A stretch of DNA of 36,482 nt from Dissophora ornata (Eukaryota; Mortierellomycota; Mortierellomycetes; Mortierellales; Mortierellaceae), in contig MU616855.1 of NCBI GenBank assembly GCA_025201705.1, positions 1 through 36,482 on the forward strand. Direction: 5' to 3'. Positions 10,311 to 20,797 of this stretch are shown here, piece by piece (the stretch's first letter is position 1; each line of letters opens with the position of its first letter). The notes below the pieces were generated by a model, which had not been told where the DNA came from, searched no databases, and saw only the letters and a list, made by a program, of their open reading frames with translations. A program made the translations under genes and the position numbers.

Positions 10311-10860
10311 ATGCTAAATCAGGTCCCGCGGACAGGCGCGAGATACAAAGGAGAAGATGGAAAGACAGACATACAAGAAGGATGGATGGCAGTTCTTGGG
10401 GGACGGCAGTTCTTGGGGGATTGAGCCTTGGGTGTGGCAGGGAAGCGGAAAAGTGGGACTGAGAAACTTTTTTTTTTCACTCACCGTTGGGACTGAGAAA
10501 CGAAAGACACATTTTAAACCATCGTTGAAGTACCCCTTCTAGTCTTCTCACACCTTTCGCCTTCGTGTAACTTGTTGTGGGCTCTTTTAGAAAAAAGCAG
10601 TCGACCCGCCGTCGATAACAGTACCTCATAGCATCCAGCATAGCCTGTTCTTCTCGTGTTTCTTGGACTCCATGAATTGCCGAGTCATACCATGTGTCTC
10701 CGAAAGTGCAGAAATCATACGTCAGGACACTATACATATCATACACATGTTGTGGGATAGGGAGACGCGGGAACAAGAGGGAATACAGCGTAAACGACCC
10801 CCGGGCACACTACACTGCAGTTTGACCTCAGAAGCACTACAAATCACTGTAACCGGCTAG
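10311..10860 (-). repeat. Diverged copy of the NLR upstream region (copy A)
   Basis: Collinear blocks match 17755-18230 upstream of the intact NLR: GCGGAAAAGTGGGA, ATCGTTGAAG, CGTGTAACTTG...GGGCTCTTTT, GTCAGGACACT, CACATGTTG and AGTTTGACCTC. Both copies can encode KRAH.KLHEGE on the minus strand, though the surrounding frames are broken, so this may be remains of an exon. Local 17-bp (10388-10421) and 13-bp (10456 and 10488) direct repeats show further slippage. Confidence 0.7.
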
Positions 10861-11292
10861 CAAGGTGTTCAGTAGATGCGACCAAGCCATCTGTATTTGA
10901 GCTTTTTCTATCGCCGCCCTTTTGATCGTTCTCGCGTGTGGTTTGAACTTTCACAGCTAGTAGATTTAGTGCGACCCTGAGTGAGATGAACAAAGGCACT
11001 GGAGTCATTCTAAGGCAGGTCTTTCTTATTATAGTCCTCGCCGGTCCGCGAGTAGCTTGCATACAGTAGTTATTGCACGGATTACATGTTTCTTTGGTAA
11101 CCTTCTGTTCGGAATATTCGTCTCTTAGCCAGACTGAAGGACAGCGGTGGATTTATCCAGCTTGTCAAAGCACACATTGGTAGCATTGACAGCAGGAAAA
11201 TTCTCTAGCTTCATTATCCAGTACCTTGATGGGCGCCATCTGGATAGGATACCATAATAGCTAGCTTCATATTCTCTTCGTAAAAGCTCTAT
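10861..11292. other. Intergenic 3' flank of the NLR
   Basis: 432 bp between the copy A flank and the NLR stop codon. I see no coding match, no further NLR fragment and no clear poly(A) signal. Confidence 0.5.
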
Positions 11293-14200
11293 CTACAGCG
11301 GAGCCGGCTCACCTACGGCTCCGCGTTGCAATAGGAGAAGTTTATTAAGTCGACTTAACCCTGCCACGCCTTGTATCGATATATTCAACAAAAAGAGCAT
11401 CTCTGGCCTGGATCTCCAATGCAACCGTACGAAACACTCATTCCTATCTTCTATGATCTGCCATAGCTGTACTGAACCGCTGCTACATCCAGCAACAATA
11501 TAATAATTGTCGCAAGTTACTCTCCAGGAGATGCTATTTACCGCAGCGTCGTTTTGAATCACTACACGACACTCACCCGACGCAACGTCCCATAGCCGCA
11601 CTGTCTTGTCCTCACTGCCAGACACAATCTGATCTCCTTTTGGCGAATACACGACGCTGGTAATAATGTCAGTGTGAACGCCCAATGTGTGGCTGCAATA
11701 TCCGGTTTCAACATCCCACNNNNNNNNNNNNNNNNNNNNNNNNNNNNNNNNNNNNNNNNGTGGCTGCAATATCCGGTTTCAACATCCCACAGCCGCACTG
11801 TAAAGTCTGAACTGCCAGACGCAATCTGATCTCCTTTTGGCGAATACACGACGCCGGTAACAATGTCAGTGTGGCCGCCCAATGTGTGGCTGCAATCTCC
11901 GGTTTCCACATCCCACAGTCGCACTGTGTCGTCCCAACTGCCAGACGCAATCTGGTCTCCTTTTGGCGAATACACGACGCTCGTAACACTGCTACTATGG
12001 CCCTTCAAGGTGTGGCGACAATATCCGGTTTCCACATCCCACAGCCGGACTGTCCTGTCATCACTGCCAGATGCAATCTGATCTCCTTTTGGCGAATACA
12101 CGACGCTTGTAACATTCCGTGAATGGCCGCTCAAGGTGTGGCGGCAATCTCCGGTTTCAACATCCCACAGCCGCACTATCTCATCCTCACTGCCAGACGC
12201 AATCTGATCTCTTTTTGGAGAATACACGACGCTCGTAACATTCCGTGTATGGCCCCTCAAGGTGCGGCGGCAATCTCCAGTTTCAACATCCCATAGCAGC
12301 ACTGAAAAGTCTGAACTGCCAGATGCAATCTGATCTCCTTTTGGCGAATACACGACGCTCGTAACACTGTTACTATGGCCGTTCAAGGTGTGACAGCAAT
12401 TTCCGGTTTCAACATCCCACAGCCGCACTGTACAGTCCCAACTGCCAGACACAATCTGATCTCCTTTTGGCGAACACACGACGCTCGTAACACTGCTACT
12501 ATGGCCGCTGATGCTGTAGTGGTGATCTACGGTTTCAACACCCCACAGCCGCACTGTAAAGTCTGAACTGCCAGACGCAATCTGATTTCCTTTTGGCGAA
12601 TACGCGACGCTCGTAACAATGCTGCTATGGCCGCTCAAGGTGTGGCGGCAATCTCCGGTTTCCACATCCCACAGCCGCACTTTCCTGTCATCACTGCCAG
12701 ATGCAATCTGATCTCCTTTTGGCGAATACACGACGCTCGTAACACTGTTACTATGGCCGTTCAAGGTGTGGCAGCAATTTCCGGTTTCAACATCCCACAG
12801 CTGCACTGTCTTGTCCTTACTGCCAGACGCAATCTGATCTCCTTTCGGCGAATACACGACGCTCATAACACTGTTACCATGGCCGCTCAAGGTGTGGCGG
12901 CAATCTCCGGTTTCAACATCCCACAGCCGCACTGTCTTGTCCCAACTGCCAGACGCGATCTGATCTCCTTTCGGCGAATATGCGACGCTTGTAACAAAGC
13001 TGCTATGGCCACTCAAGGTGCAGTAGCAATCTCCAGCTTCCACATCCCACAGCCGCACTGTCCTGTCATCACTGCCCGACGCAATCTGATCTCCTTTTGG
13101 CGAATACACGACGCTCGTAACATCCCGTGTATGGCCGCTCAAGGTGTGACAGCAATCTCCGGTCTCAACATCCCACAGCCGCACTGTCTTGTCACCACTT
13201 CCAGACGCAATCTGATCCCCTTTTGGCGAATACGCGACGCTCCTAATATCGTCAATATGGCCACTCAAGGTTTTCGTGTTTTCCCAGTCCGATGTCGTAT
13301 AGATGCTGATGTCGCCATTTTCAAGACCAACTGCCAATGTTTGGCCATCTGGCGAATATACGCAACAACTCACTTCACTCTCTTCTTCAAGAAATGGCAA
13401 TTCGCTGAACTGTACGCCTGTCATCTGCGCCCCGCTTAAATCAGCTTCGCGAAGTGATGCACTGCGAAGAATCACATTTCTCATATCCGCTCCCTGCAAC
13501 TGAGCCGATTCAAATGCCCCATGACTCAGATCAGCCCCTGGAATCCGTATGCCTTGTAAATCAACTCCATTAAACTGCTCCCCTGACCTTATCAATATCG
13601 TCATCGCATTGGCTGCTGCTCTACCCACCGTCTCGGACTCTGTCGTTTCTGCTTTCGACCGCTCGATTACGGCCAGTAGCTGTTTCTTGAAGAGAGGCTC
13701 TTGTTGGACACGCTCAGCCAAGAATCGCAGAATTGACGGCTCACCCACAAAGCTCCTGCGCCCTAAAGGCGATTCGAGCACCGGCAATTCAATGGCGTCA
13801 ACAACTTCCTCAATAACACCTTGGTTCTCAAAGCCGAAATCTGAATTGACGTTCCCTCGACGTGGCGACGTCGCTGTTGGCTCCGCCATCTTGGGTCCTT
13901 CTGTCCCTATCTGCGGTTCAAATACCGCCCGTGCTAAACTGTACTCCAAAAGTGATTGGTGGAGAAAGCGGTATTGGTTGCCGCTGCGCTTCAAAGGACA
14001 GGCCTCACGTAAAAGTTTCGTCTCATCCTCCTGGCCAAAGAACGCTTCTTTCCATGTTTCATGATCCCGGAATGACGGATACTCGACCACAGAATTACCC
14101 GATTGATTCTGAAAGATTGCCGTCGCCAAGTCTTTCAAATACTCGATACCTTTCTGTGTGAACCCCTCATCCGATAACCTCTCAAACGCTATCTTTCCTT

Positions 14201-17179
14201 GCCCGCTCACCGTTTCGATCAGTCGCATATGGCCGCGTTCCAACCATTGTTCCACAAACTGGTCATACAGTACCACTCTAGTGATACGGGCCGCTGAGAG
14301 ATTTTGCCCTGGATTTACCATACCTGGCAAAACATGTAACGACAACGTTAACAAAAACGGGTTCGTCACCAGGTCTTCCAATCCTGGAATCCGACCAAGT
14401 GCTTGTAAGTAATCATCGGTCTTCCATTGCGGACCGCTCGCTGACTCAAATTTCTTGACGTAATCTTGAATCTGATCCTTGGTGAACGGTGCAATGGCTG
14501 CCTCTTGAAATAGAGGGGAATCTTCTAAGCGATTACGGTCTCCTGGCTGAAATCGATCCCGATAGTTGGAACCAAGGTACTCGCTGCGGCAACTGATTAC
14601 CATTTGAGCTCGCCATCCTCTTTGTGCATTCAGTCGGTTGCTCTTGTACAAGTTGTGCGTCTGCCGACTTTCGTCATACCCGTCGCAAATCAAGATGAAT
14701 TCGCGGTACTCTTTCATCTCTCGGATTTGATCCTCGGTGAACCCTTCCATCTTCAGTTGTTTGGGAATGAGTTCATCTTCAGGGGTTTGGATTGCTGCAA
14801 GAGTGATGAAGAGTGGGATACGGCCGACGTTTTTCTTGTACTTGCCCCACAGATCGCATTCAAGCTCCTGGTTGAAGGTTGATTTTCCTGCTCCAGAGTC
14901 GCCAAGCACCAAAAACACCTTCCTTTCACTCCCAAGGAACTCCTGTACCTTATCCATCAAAGGGAAAAGAGAGTCGTCGCTGGCTTTTAGGTTGGCCTTG
15001 GCCTGTGGAGAAATATACACGGATATACTTCTCTCTTCTAATCGTCGAACTTTGAGTTGGCGCAAACGGGTTTCGGTATCCAGATTGTTTTTTTGAATGC
15101 GGTCGAGCAGGGACTTGGACAACAGTGAGGGTAAGGCGACTTTCAATGGATGTGGGCCTGGACCGTTCTCTAGACACACTCGGTAGAGCGCTTGCTTCTT
15201 CTCATCCCCATCCGTTTCCAACTCTTGGAGCAGCTCTTTGACGGCTATGAGATTTAAATGAACTGATATGTTGGCATTTGACTACATTCCGGTAGCCATT
15301 GCAATACTGTCAATAGTCATCCTCATTACCTTTCTCTCTCTCCCTCGCACCTTGCGTTTCTCTTCCGGATGAAGCTGAAAGCTGCATAAGAATATCAAGG
15401 ATTAAATGCTTGATGCTGGCATAATGGCCCCAGGCTTTGTCGTTACGATACATCTCCCCTAGAAATGCAACAGTACTTGTACGAGAGTCGTTATCGCACT
15501 GAGCATTAGAGGCGAGCTCTCCGAGACGCTGACATAATCCCCATTGAAAGGCGGGATCACGACGGCAAGGTGCTTCACAGACTAGTCTCTCGAACTCGAT
15601 GAGCTGGCCATTTCGAAGTAACACATCTGCACCACGCAATGCCGGATACCAGGCACGTTTGCGACTAAAGCTCAATCCCTCCTTGAGACACTCCAGAAAT
15701 TGTTGTCCACTTTCAGCTAGAGCACTAACGTCTTCATACGTGCTTTTGGCTGTTGCAAAGACCTCCGCCGCCCCAGCAAGCCTTTCTTGGATATGGTTCA
15801 AGCCTTCCATAAATTGGTTGAGGTCCAAGCCTTTCACTGCGCTCACTAACCCCGCTACCCCCTTGACCACTTTTCCTGTACGCCTTTGCGTCGCTTGCCA
15901 TAGAGTTTCATCATCCGGGACGTACAGTAATGCCTGAGAGGCGTAGGCTGCTTGATAGACCAGGTGCGGATCAGTGTCGCCTTCGAACTTATGCAAATAG
16001 GCAGCGAGAGGCGCGTGGAGATTTTCGCGGTCTAGGCCTTTGACCTTGGTATCGGCCATGGCATCCAACACGCGTGACACCGCTGATGTTAATTGACTGA
16101 TATAATCTGGCGACTGCTCGTGAGTGCCTCTTAGGCGCCTACTGATGAGCTCCAATATTTTGACCAGATTATCGGCGTTGAGGTGGCCGGGACAAGAGCG
16201 TTGCACCAGCTGTGCCAGTCCTTCAAGTAGATCGAAATCCAGCAACTCTGTTCGCTCGATACCATAGAAAAACTGCTGGAGTAATTTTTGAAGTTCATGT
16301 TTCTCGAGAACCGGGACCAGGCAGATGACTTCTGTGACAACATTCGCATCCTTGAGTTCATCGTGAGTGAATTCCTTGAGTATGTTGATCGCCAGCATCT
16401 TCAACCTTTCGTGCTCGTCTGTATCAAGTTCAATCAGTCGCGCTCGGACTGATCGAGTGCGTCCTTGTTGAATTGCTTAGGCTGCAAAAGGGCAAGGCAG
16501 TGAACGAGCTGGGATATGTTCTCGAGACGCTCATCGACTTTTGGCAATTTGTTTATGTCAGGGGGCTGGTCCATGTCCTTTGCAAAGATGTGCGGAGGGA
16601 TTGTTGCAATGTCACGACTTGAGCTATCCTGAATCAGAGAACGAGGTGGGGGTGGGGGCACTGCGTGAATGACGGACAGATACGCAGCAGGTTCTACAAC
16701 GAGACTTGCATCCGAAAGCGAGTTGACGTTGTCGGAGCGAGAAGACGATTGGCCCGGCAACTGAGCACGTCCTCTGTAAAATATTGAATTTACAGCATCG
16801 TAGTACGGTTAGATATACGACCCTTGATCATCCAGCAAAGAATATTGTTGTCGCTTACATACCCCCATTTCTCTTCATTATTGTAGCTGGCTTGAGCTTT
16901 GCTGCGACGCCCCAAGCTGTCCAACAGCTCGCCGAGCTCCGAATAAGTGGTCGCAATCTCATTGCACAGGGTTCGATCCTGAGGTCGTGAAGACGAAACA
17001 TAGGCCTTTCTCACTGATGTTTTAATGCGGGCCAGGGCTGTTTCTGCGTCATTACAAAACGCCAGAGCCAGTTCAGGACTCTGTGCTTTGCGTGCATTTT
17101 CCAAATGGGAGGTGGCAAGATCCAACGCTGTTTGTGGCGTGAGAACGCTTCTCCATGGTGAAAACGGACTACTAAGCAT
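11293..17179 (-). CDS. NACHT-pentapeptide-WD40 NLR-like protein, with N gap and one frameshift
   Basis: Fungal NOD-like receptor type STAND ATPase, probably a self/non-self or stress sensor. Exons 17179..16863, 16773..15330 and 15244..11293, with introns of 89 and 85 nt. Allowing for one missing base near 16435 and for merging the gap, the product is 1,880 aa. Order: a helical N-terminal region (about 1-590); NACHT with Walker A GDSGAGKS (about 702-709) and Walker B FILICDGYDE; winged-helix-like region; ESPLGRRSFVGEPS segment; pentapeptide-like A(D/N)LxG repeats (about 1146-1200); then about 15 WD40 units to the end, 12 of them near-identical 42-residue copies. The first and last units are degenerate. 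The frameshift puts TGA after QSERD at 16436-16434; one extra G would give DW and restore frame. The gene may therefore be inactive, or the assembly wrong there. Confidence 0.9.
11298..11325. repeat. 9-bp inverted repeat in the last NLR codons
   Basis: GCGGAGCCG (about 11298-11306) and CGGCTCCGC (about 11316-11324) are perfect inverted copies around a 9-nt loop, covering the C-terminal residues just before the TAG. The transcript could form a GC-rich stem at its coding end. No function is claimed. Confidence 0.6.
11560..13380 (-). repeat. Tandem 126-bp WD40 repeat array inside the NLR
   Basis: Twelve consecutive 42-codon units show near-identity in TSVVYSPKGDQIASGS and TVRLWDVETG, flanked by one degenerate unit on each side and a final divergent one. 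Differences cluster at the residues after SGS, after the following Asp, after GD.C, and at the three residues after GH. The high DNA identity with localised variation suggests gene conversion or unequal exchange. An unresolved 40-N gap sits inside. Confidence 0.93.
11720..11759. other. Assembly gap of 40 N with identical 31-bp flanks
   Basis: The 31 bases at 11689-11719 are repeated exactly at 11760-11790. The gap breaks the WD40 frame as assembled. Merging the two copies, equivalent to a gap of -31, restores frame and repeat register, as would adding any whole number of 126-bp units. The number of WD40 repeats in the real gene is therefore uncertain. Confidence 0.95.
16434..16437 (-). other. 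Apparent 1-nt deletion in NLR exon 2
   Basis: Upstream of this point the NLR reads in one frame up to ...DALDQSERD followed by TGA. Downstream it continues as IELDTDEHERLKMLAI in another frame. No GT-AG pair fits between them. A single inserted G would turn TGATT into TGG ATT and give DWIEL. This is either a real inactivating mutation or a base-calling error. Confidence 0.7.
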
Positions 17180-17754
17180 ATCGATTTCTGTTCACCCACT
17201 TGCTTGTTCTATTTTCTTGATGGCAGTATAAGCGACTCTGATGTCAAGCACCGAAAGGTTGGAGTAACCAGAGAGTGCACTAAACACTTGGTTAATACGA
17301 TGGGATATGGATTTGTATGCAGTAAAGGACCCGATGTGGTTCTGAGGTTATAGTTGTAGCAGAAGGCTTGATGTGTTTCTTTTGACCACAATGATGTTTA
17401 ATGTTCAGTGCCCGTCGTCGAACAGGCGGGGTTAGTCATGATTTTACAGATGCTTATAGAGTGCTTCTCAAGGACTGCCAGGGAGTAGTTGCTCACCTCA
17501 AATACGAATCTACGTTCCTATTGTTCAAAACAGTCGGCACAGGACCAACGTGCCAAGGTCCTTGAGCAGAGTAATGATCTTCACTTCTAACAGAGATGAC
17601 TGTTATCAAATGCAAAAAGTCATTATCCACCGCACACATATACCCACTCTCTTAAACCACGTACACTCTAACCGCAGCCGTTCTAAAACAATCACTGGCT
17701 CAAATAGCCTGATTCAGAAATGGACAGAAATATGTTATTGCGGATTACCTGTGA
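17180..17754. promoter_or_regulatory. NLR proximal 5' flank
   Basis: 575 bp upstream of the NLR start at 17179. An in-frame TGA just upstream (near 17194 on minus) fixes the first ATG. I see no TATA box of note and no coding match. No counterpart is visible next to the relic, where the upstream copy joins directly to the pentapeptide segment. Confidence 0.4.
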
Positions 17755-18230
17755 TCGCTACTGCAATGTGCTTAATCAGATCTTGTCGAGATACAAAATT
17801 AAGATAGAAAGAAAGATATTCGAGAAGGAGATGTGAGAGTCCCCGTGGAATGGACTTGTCGTGGGTGTTGCAGCGGAAAAGTGGGAGAAAGAGATGAAAG
17901 AGTCATTTTCTCCCGATCGTTGAAGAATATTTTTTATTGCCCTCGCACCCTCACCCTCGTGTAACTTGCCATGGGCTCTTTTTGAAAAATGACAGTCGCC
18001 CAGTCTTTTCCAAGCCCATATGCAGCAGCCTAGCTTCTTTCCCTCAGCCTTGTCCCGCCATTGGAACGTCATGGACTCCAAGAAGTACGAGGAAAACGGG
18101 CCACGACGGATTGCATGGCCGCGAAACCATATTGTCAGGACACTGTTTTTATCTTGCACATGTTGCGCAGTTCCCGGACACACCACACCGTAGTTTGACC
18201 TCTGAAACAGTACAAGTCAGGCCGTCTGTC
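17755..18230 (-). repeat. NLR distal upstream region (copy B of the duplicated flank)
   Basis: Collinear with 10311-10860 (copy A). On the minus strand it contains a frame with AWKRLGDCHFSKRAHGKLHEGEG, part of which recurs in copy A with a frame change. It could be a conserved promoter module of this NLR family, a decayed exon or a fragment of another gene. I do not recognise the peptide. Confidence 0.65.
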
Positions 18231-18842
18231 ATTTTGGCGTTATTTCATCCCTCGACCTTTCAACCGCTCTACCACTGCTGTGCGGAGGGCAGGTGGGAAG
18301 GATCTGCAAAATTTAGCCATCGAGTCAAGAGATGTCTTAGAGCCGTATCTGTTCAACATTCCTCTGCCGTTTGTGGGCGACTGACATTGGTTGCGGTGAA
18401 TAGTCTTGCGCCTGTAATGCATGTTGGCAGGCGCTAAAAGGGGAATGCCACTTGCGAGAGCGGACAGCTTCCAAGCTCTTCCTGGCGCAGCTGCAATTGC
18501 GACAACTACAAACAAACTAACCCCTCCCGAACTTGTTCGTTATTCTTGACCATCTACCATATGGAAATGATATACATTTTTTTTTGTCCACGCAACTTGA
18601 TTTTCATGCTTACAAGCAGCACGTCAACACATCCTTATACCTCTGTTCTCAATGCACAACGCAGTGCAAAGATGTGATGGAAAGACCACTGTGCAGGCGT
18701 ATTCTCCGTCTCATTGAACACCGACGAAATAAAAAGCAACAACGAGAAAAGCAAGAGATGCAAGAGATGCTTTATTTTCAAATAAGCGCAAGAGTGTAGG
18801 TTAAATAGGGAATCGCTAGTCCAGCTACGTTTTTTTTGAATT
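18231..18842. other. Intergenic between the NLR flank and the Q-rich gene
   Basis: 612 bp. A minus-strand frame at 18240-18515 (ending AVVERLKGRGMK) has no recognised homology. The right end holds the 3' UTR of the Q-rich gene, including its poly(A) signal at 18771-18776. Confidence 0.4.
18771..18776 (-). terminator. Poly(A) signal AATAAA of the Q-rich gene
   Basis: TTTATT on plus, AATAAA on minus, about 66 nt downstream of the stop codon at 18843-18845. Confidence 0.6.
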
Positions 18843-19910
18843 TTAACGGTAACGCGTGGCCGGCCGACTGCTAAGACGGTTACTCCGACGGGTTTGATCG
18901 TTCGCGGCCATCGGCACTGGCGTGTCGAACTTTGACGGCAGCCCACCAAAGATCCCACCAAACAAGTTTCCTAATGCCGCTGCAGATGAAGCCGAGGACC
19001 CAGCGCCCTGGAAACCAAAGTTACCCAATAGTGCATCCTTCTGCCTCCTCTCTTCCTCCACCTGATGTGCCTGTAAATACTGTCCAAACTCGAACTGCTG
19101 CTGGGGTGTCAACAGCAAATCGATACCCCCGGGGCTCGACGTCACCTTGTTCACCAACTGATGATCCCTCTGGAACGCCAGTGTGAATAAATCCGCGAGA
19201 TCCAACTCCTTTCGGTGCGTGGCTCGTTGCTTCTGACGTCTTTCAAGCCATTCTTGCAACAACTCCTGTTGCTTTTCTTGTTGCTGCTTCTTCTGGTGCA
19301 GTTGCTGAAACTCTTGGAACTGCCGCAGATCATGTTCGGCCTTGTTGCGTCTCTCCAATTCGAGTTGGTACTGCAATAACTCTTCCTGTCTATTATGCTC
19401 CTCTCTCTGCTGATTCGACAATTGTTCCTGGAAACGGATATAAGACTGCAGCTGAAGGAATTCTTGAGGGTATTCTGTCGCAAATGTGTTCATATGCGCC
19501 AGAAATCCATGTGGGTTGGCGAGTTGCAGCTGGTGCAGGAATTGCAAGTACTGGACTCGAAGGTCTTCTTGTTCCTTTTGGAGACGGGCAGCTTCGTGGA
19601 ACGTCCATGGTGCGGCACCTTGAGCAATGGCTTGTGCGGCGGCGGCGACTGGAGGTAGAGGGCGGAAGAGGGAAGGAGGGTCTGAGAGGAGAGGAGAGGA
19701 GTTCTGGAATGGGTCTGGGGTGTTGGGGTCGCAGCGGAGCATGTATTGGAGGTCGACGTCCATGAAGGATTGACGAGTGGTTCGGCGAAGCATCCGAGGG
19801 ATGACAGCAGGTTGTTGTGCATTGCCAGAGGTGGCTGCGGCGGAATTGCCACCGTTGATATCGCGATGACGGCTCTTCAGAGGCTTCTTCTGGTTCATTT
19901 GGGGCTTCAT
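18843..19910 (-). CDS. Gln-rich coiled-coil protein, function unknown
   Basis: Intronless frame of 355 aa from the ATG at 19910. I do not recognise a family. The N-terminus is basic (KKPLKSRHRD), followed by a Pro/Ala-rich part. The middle (about 105-250) is very rich in Gln, Glu, Leu and Arg with heptad-like spacing (LQKEQEDLRVQYLQFLHQL, QEELLQYQLELERRNKAE), so a long coiled coil is likely. Then come LFTLAFQRDHQLV and LLLTPQQQFEFGQYL, a Gly/Ser-rich part (LGNLFGGIFGGLP) and a basic RRSNRLSSRPATRYR end. The frame opens further upstream to an ATG at 20075, but a TATATAA box at 19946-19940 only about 30 nt before ATG 19910 favours the shorter form with a very short leader. Divergent from the sugar transporter gene. 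Confidence 0.7.
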   Translation of the reverse strand: MKPQMNQKKPLKSRHRDINGGNSAAATSGNAQQPAVIPRMLRRTTRQSFMDVDLQYMLRCDPNTPDPFQNSSPLLSDPPSLFRPLPPVAAAAQAIAQGAAPWTFHEAARLQKEQEDLRVQYLQFLHQLQLANPHGFLAHMNTFATEYPQEFLQLQSYIRFQEQLSNQQREEHNRQEELLQYQLELERRNKAEHDLRQFQEFQQLHQKKQQQEKQQELLQEWLERRQKQRATHRKELDLADLFTLAFQRDHQLVNKVTSSPGGIDLLLTPQQQFEFGQYLQAHQVEEERRQKDALLGNFGFQGAGSSASSAAALGNLFGGIFGGLPSKFDTPVPMAANDQTRRSNRLSSRPATRYR

Positions 19911-19939
19911 GACGAAAAAGGGTCCTTGTGGGTGTGAGG

Positions 19940-19946
19940 TTATATA
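19940..19946 (-). promoter_or_regulatory. TATA box of the Q-rich gene
   Basis: TATATAA on the minus strand, about 30 nt upstream of ATG 19910. Transcription would begin almost at the start codon, which argues against the longer N-terminal extension starting at 20075. Confidence 0.5.
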
Positions 19947-20075
19947 CAAGAGTGAATTGGAGTGGAAGAAGTAAGGGTGAAGAGAAGAGGGAGAGATGGA
20001 AGGATGAAGGAGAAGAGGAGAAGAAGAGAAGAAAGGGTGGGGGTTTTTAAACACTTTTAATCTCGCAGAGGACAC

Positions 20076-20510
20076 AAACGCCGCTCTCCTTTATTGTGGC
20101 AAATGAGAGCGCGTGTATTTTGCCACCTTGATTGCCTGTTTTGGAACTAATTGGAATCAGAAGTGCGTCGAAGGAATTTGACGATTCGCTCTCAGAGAAA
20201 GGCGGTTTCGGTTGACAACTTGACACCCTGCATGTGCATCACGTGCGTCTATCCTGCCTAGGCTGAGGACCCATCGTTCTCTCTTGCGCGCGCACTCTTC
20301 CCGTGGCGTTCGCTGGTCCATTTGGAAGTGCTGGGGGGTGTGGACCTCGTTGGAACCCATATTCAGTGCTGTCTAGAAAACAACCCTTCAAGGAGCCAGA
20401 GAGTGGCACAGCCATCAGCGGTCGCCGGGGGAGGTGTAGTGCTGGGTGCACTCTTGTTTGCGACAGACCAGGGCGTGCGTGGACGCCATGCATGTAGGAG
20501 GAGGTCAGGA

Positions 20511-20572
<62 letters not shown>

Positions 20573-20797
20573 TGCTCTCTATTAACACCGAGCTGCTCTT
20601 CATTTTTTTGCACTGCATAGTTACAGATAACGTTCGCGGCAATGATTAATGAAATACGACCTCGTTGAGAGCAAGGATCCCTGCTGCTCGTGCGACTCCA
20701 TTATTCTTTGGGAATACATTCATTCATTTGTCCACACGCTCACCTTGTTCTCTCTTTCTCTTCATCTCATTTTCCCAATCACTCCATCCCACACACA
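20076..20797. promoter_or_regulatory. Divergent promoter region with a (CT)n tract
   Basis: Separates the Q-rich gene (minus) from the sugar transporter (plus). It holds a pure CT microsatellite at 20517-20565 and a second pyrimidine-rich stretch just before the transporter ATG. I see no protein match; the Arg-Glu frame on minus across the tract is a repeat artefact. Confidence 0.5.
20517..20565. repeat. (CT)24 microsatellite
   Basis: An uninterrupted CT dinucleotide run of 49 bases, about 230 nt upstream of the sugar transporter ATG. Such GA/CT tracts are common in fungal promoters and vary in length between strains. Confidence 0.95.

Noticed and set aside
12627..13439. 270-aa plus-strand open frame with repeated IPQPHC units
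   Set aside because: It is the antisense shadow of the WD40 repeat array. The repeated DNA unit keeps the opposite strand open, while the minus strand carries the real WD40 protein.
20239..20613. Minus-strand frame with a long Arg-Glu repeat
   Set aside because: Produced by translating the CT/GA microsatellite; no other coding support.
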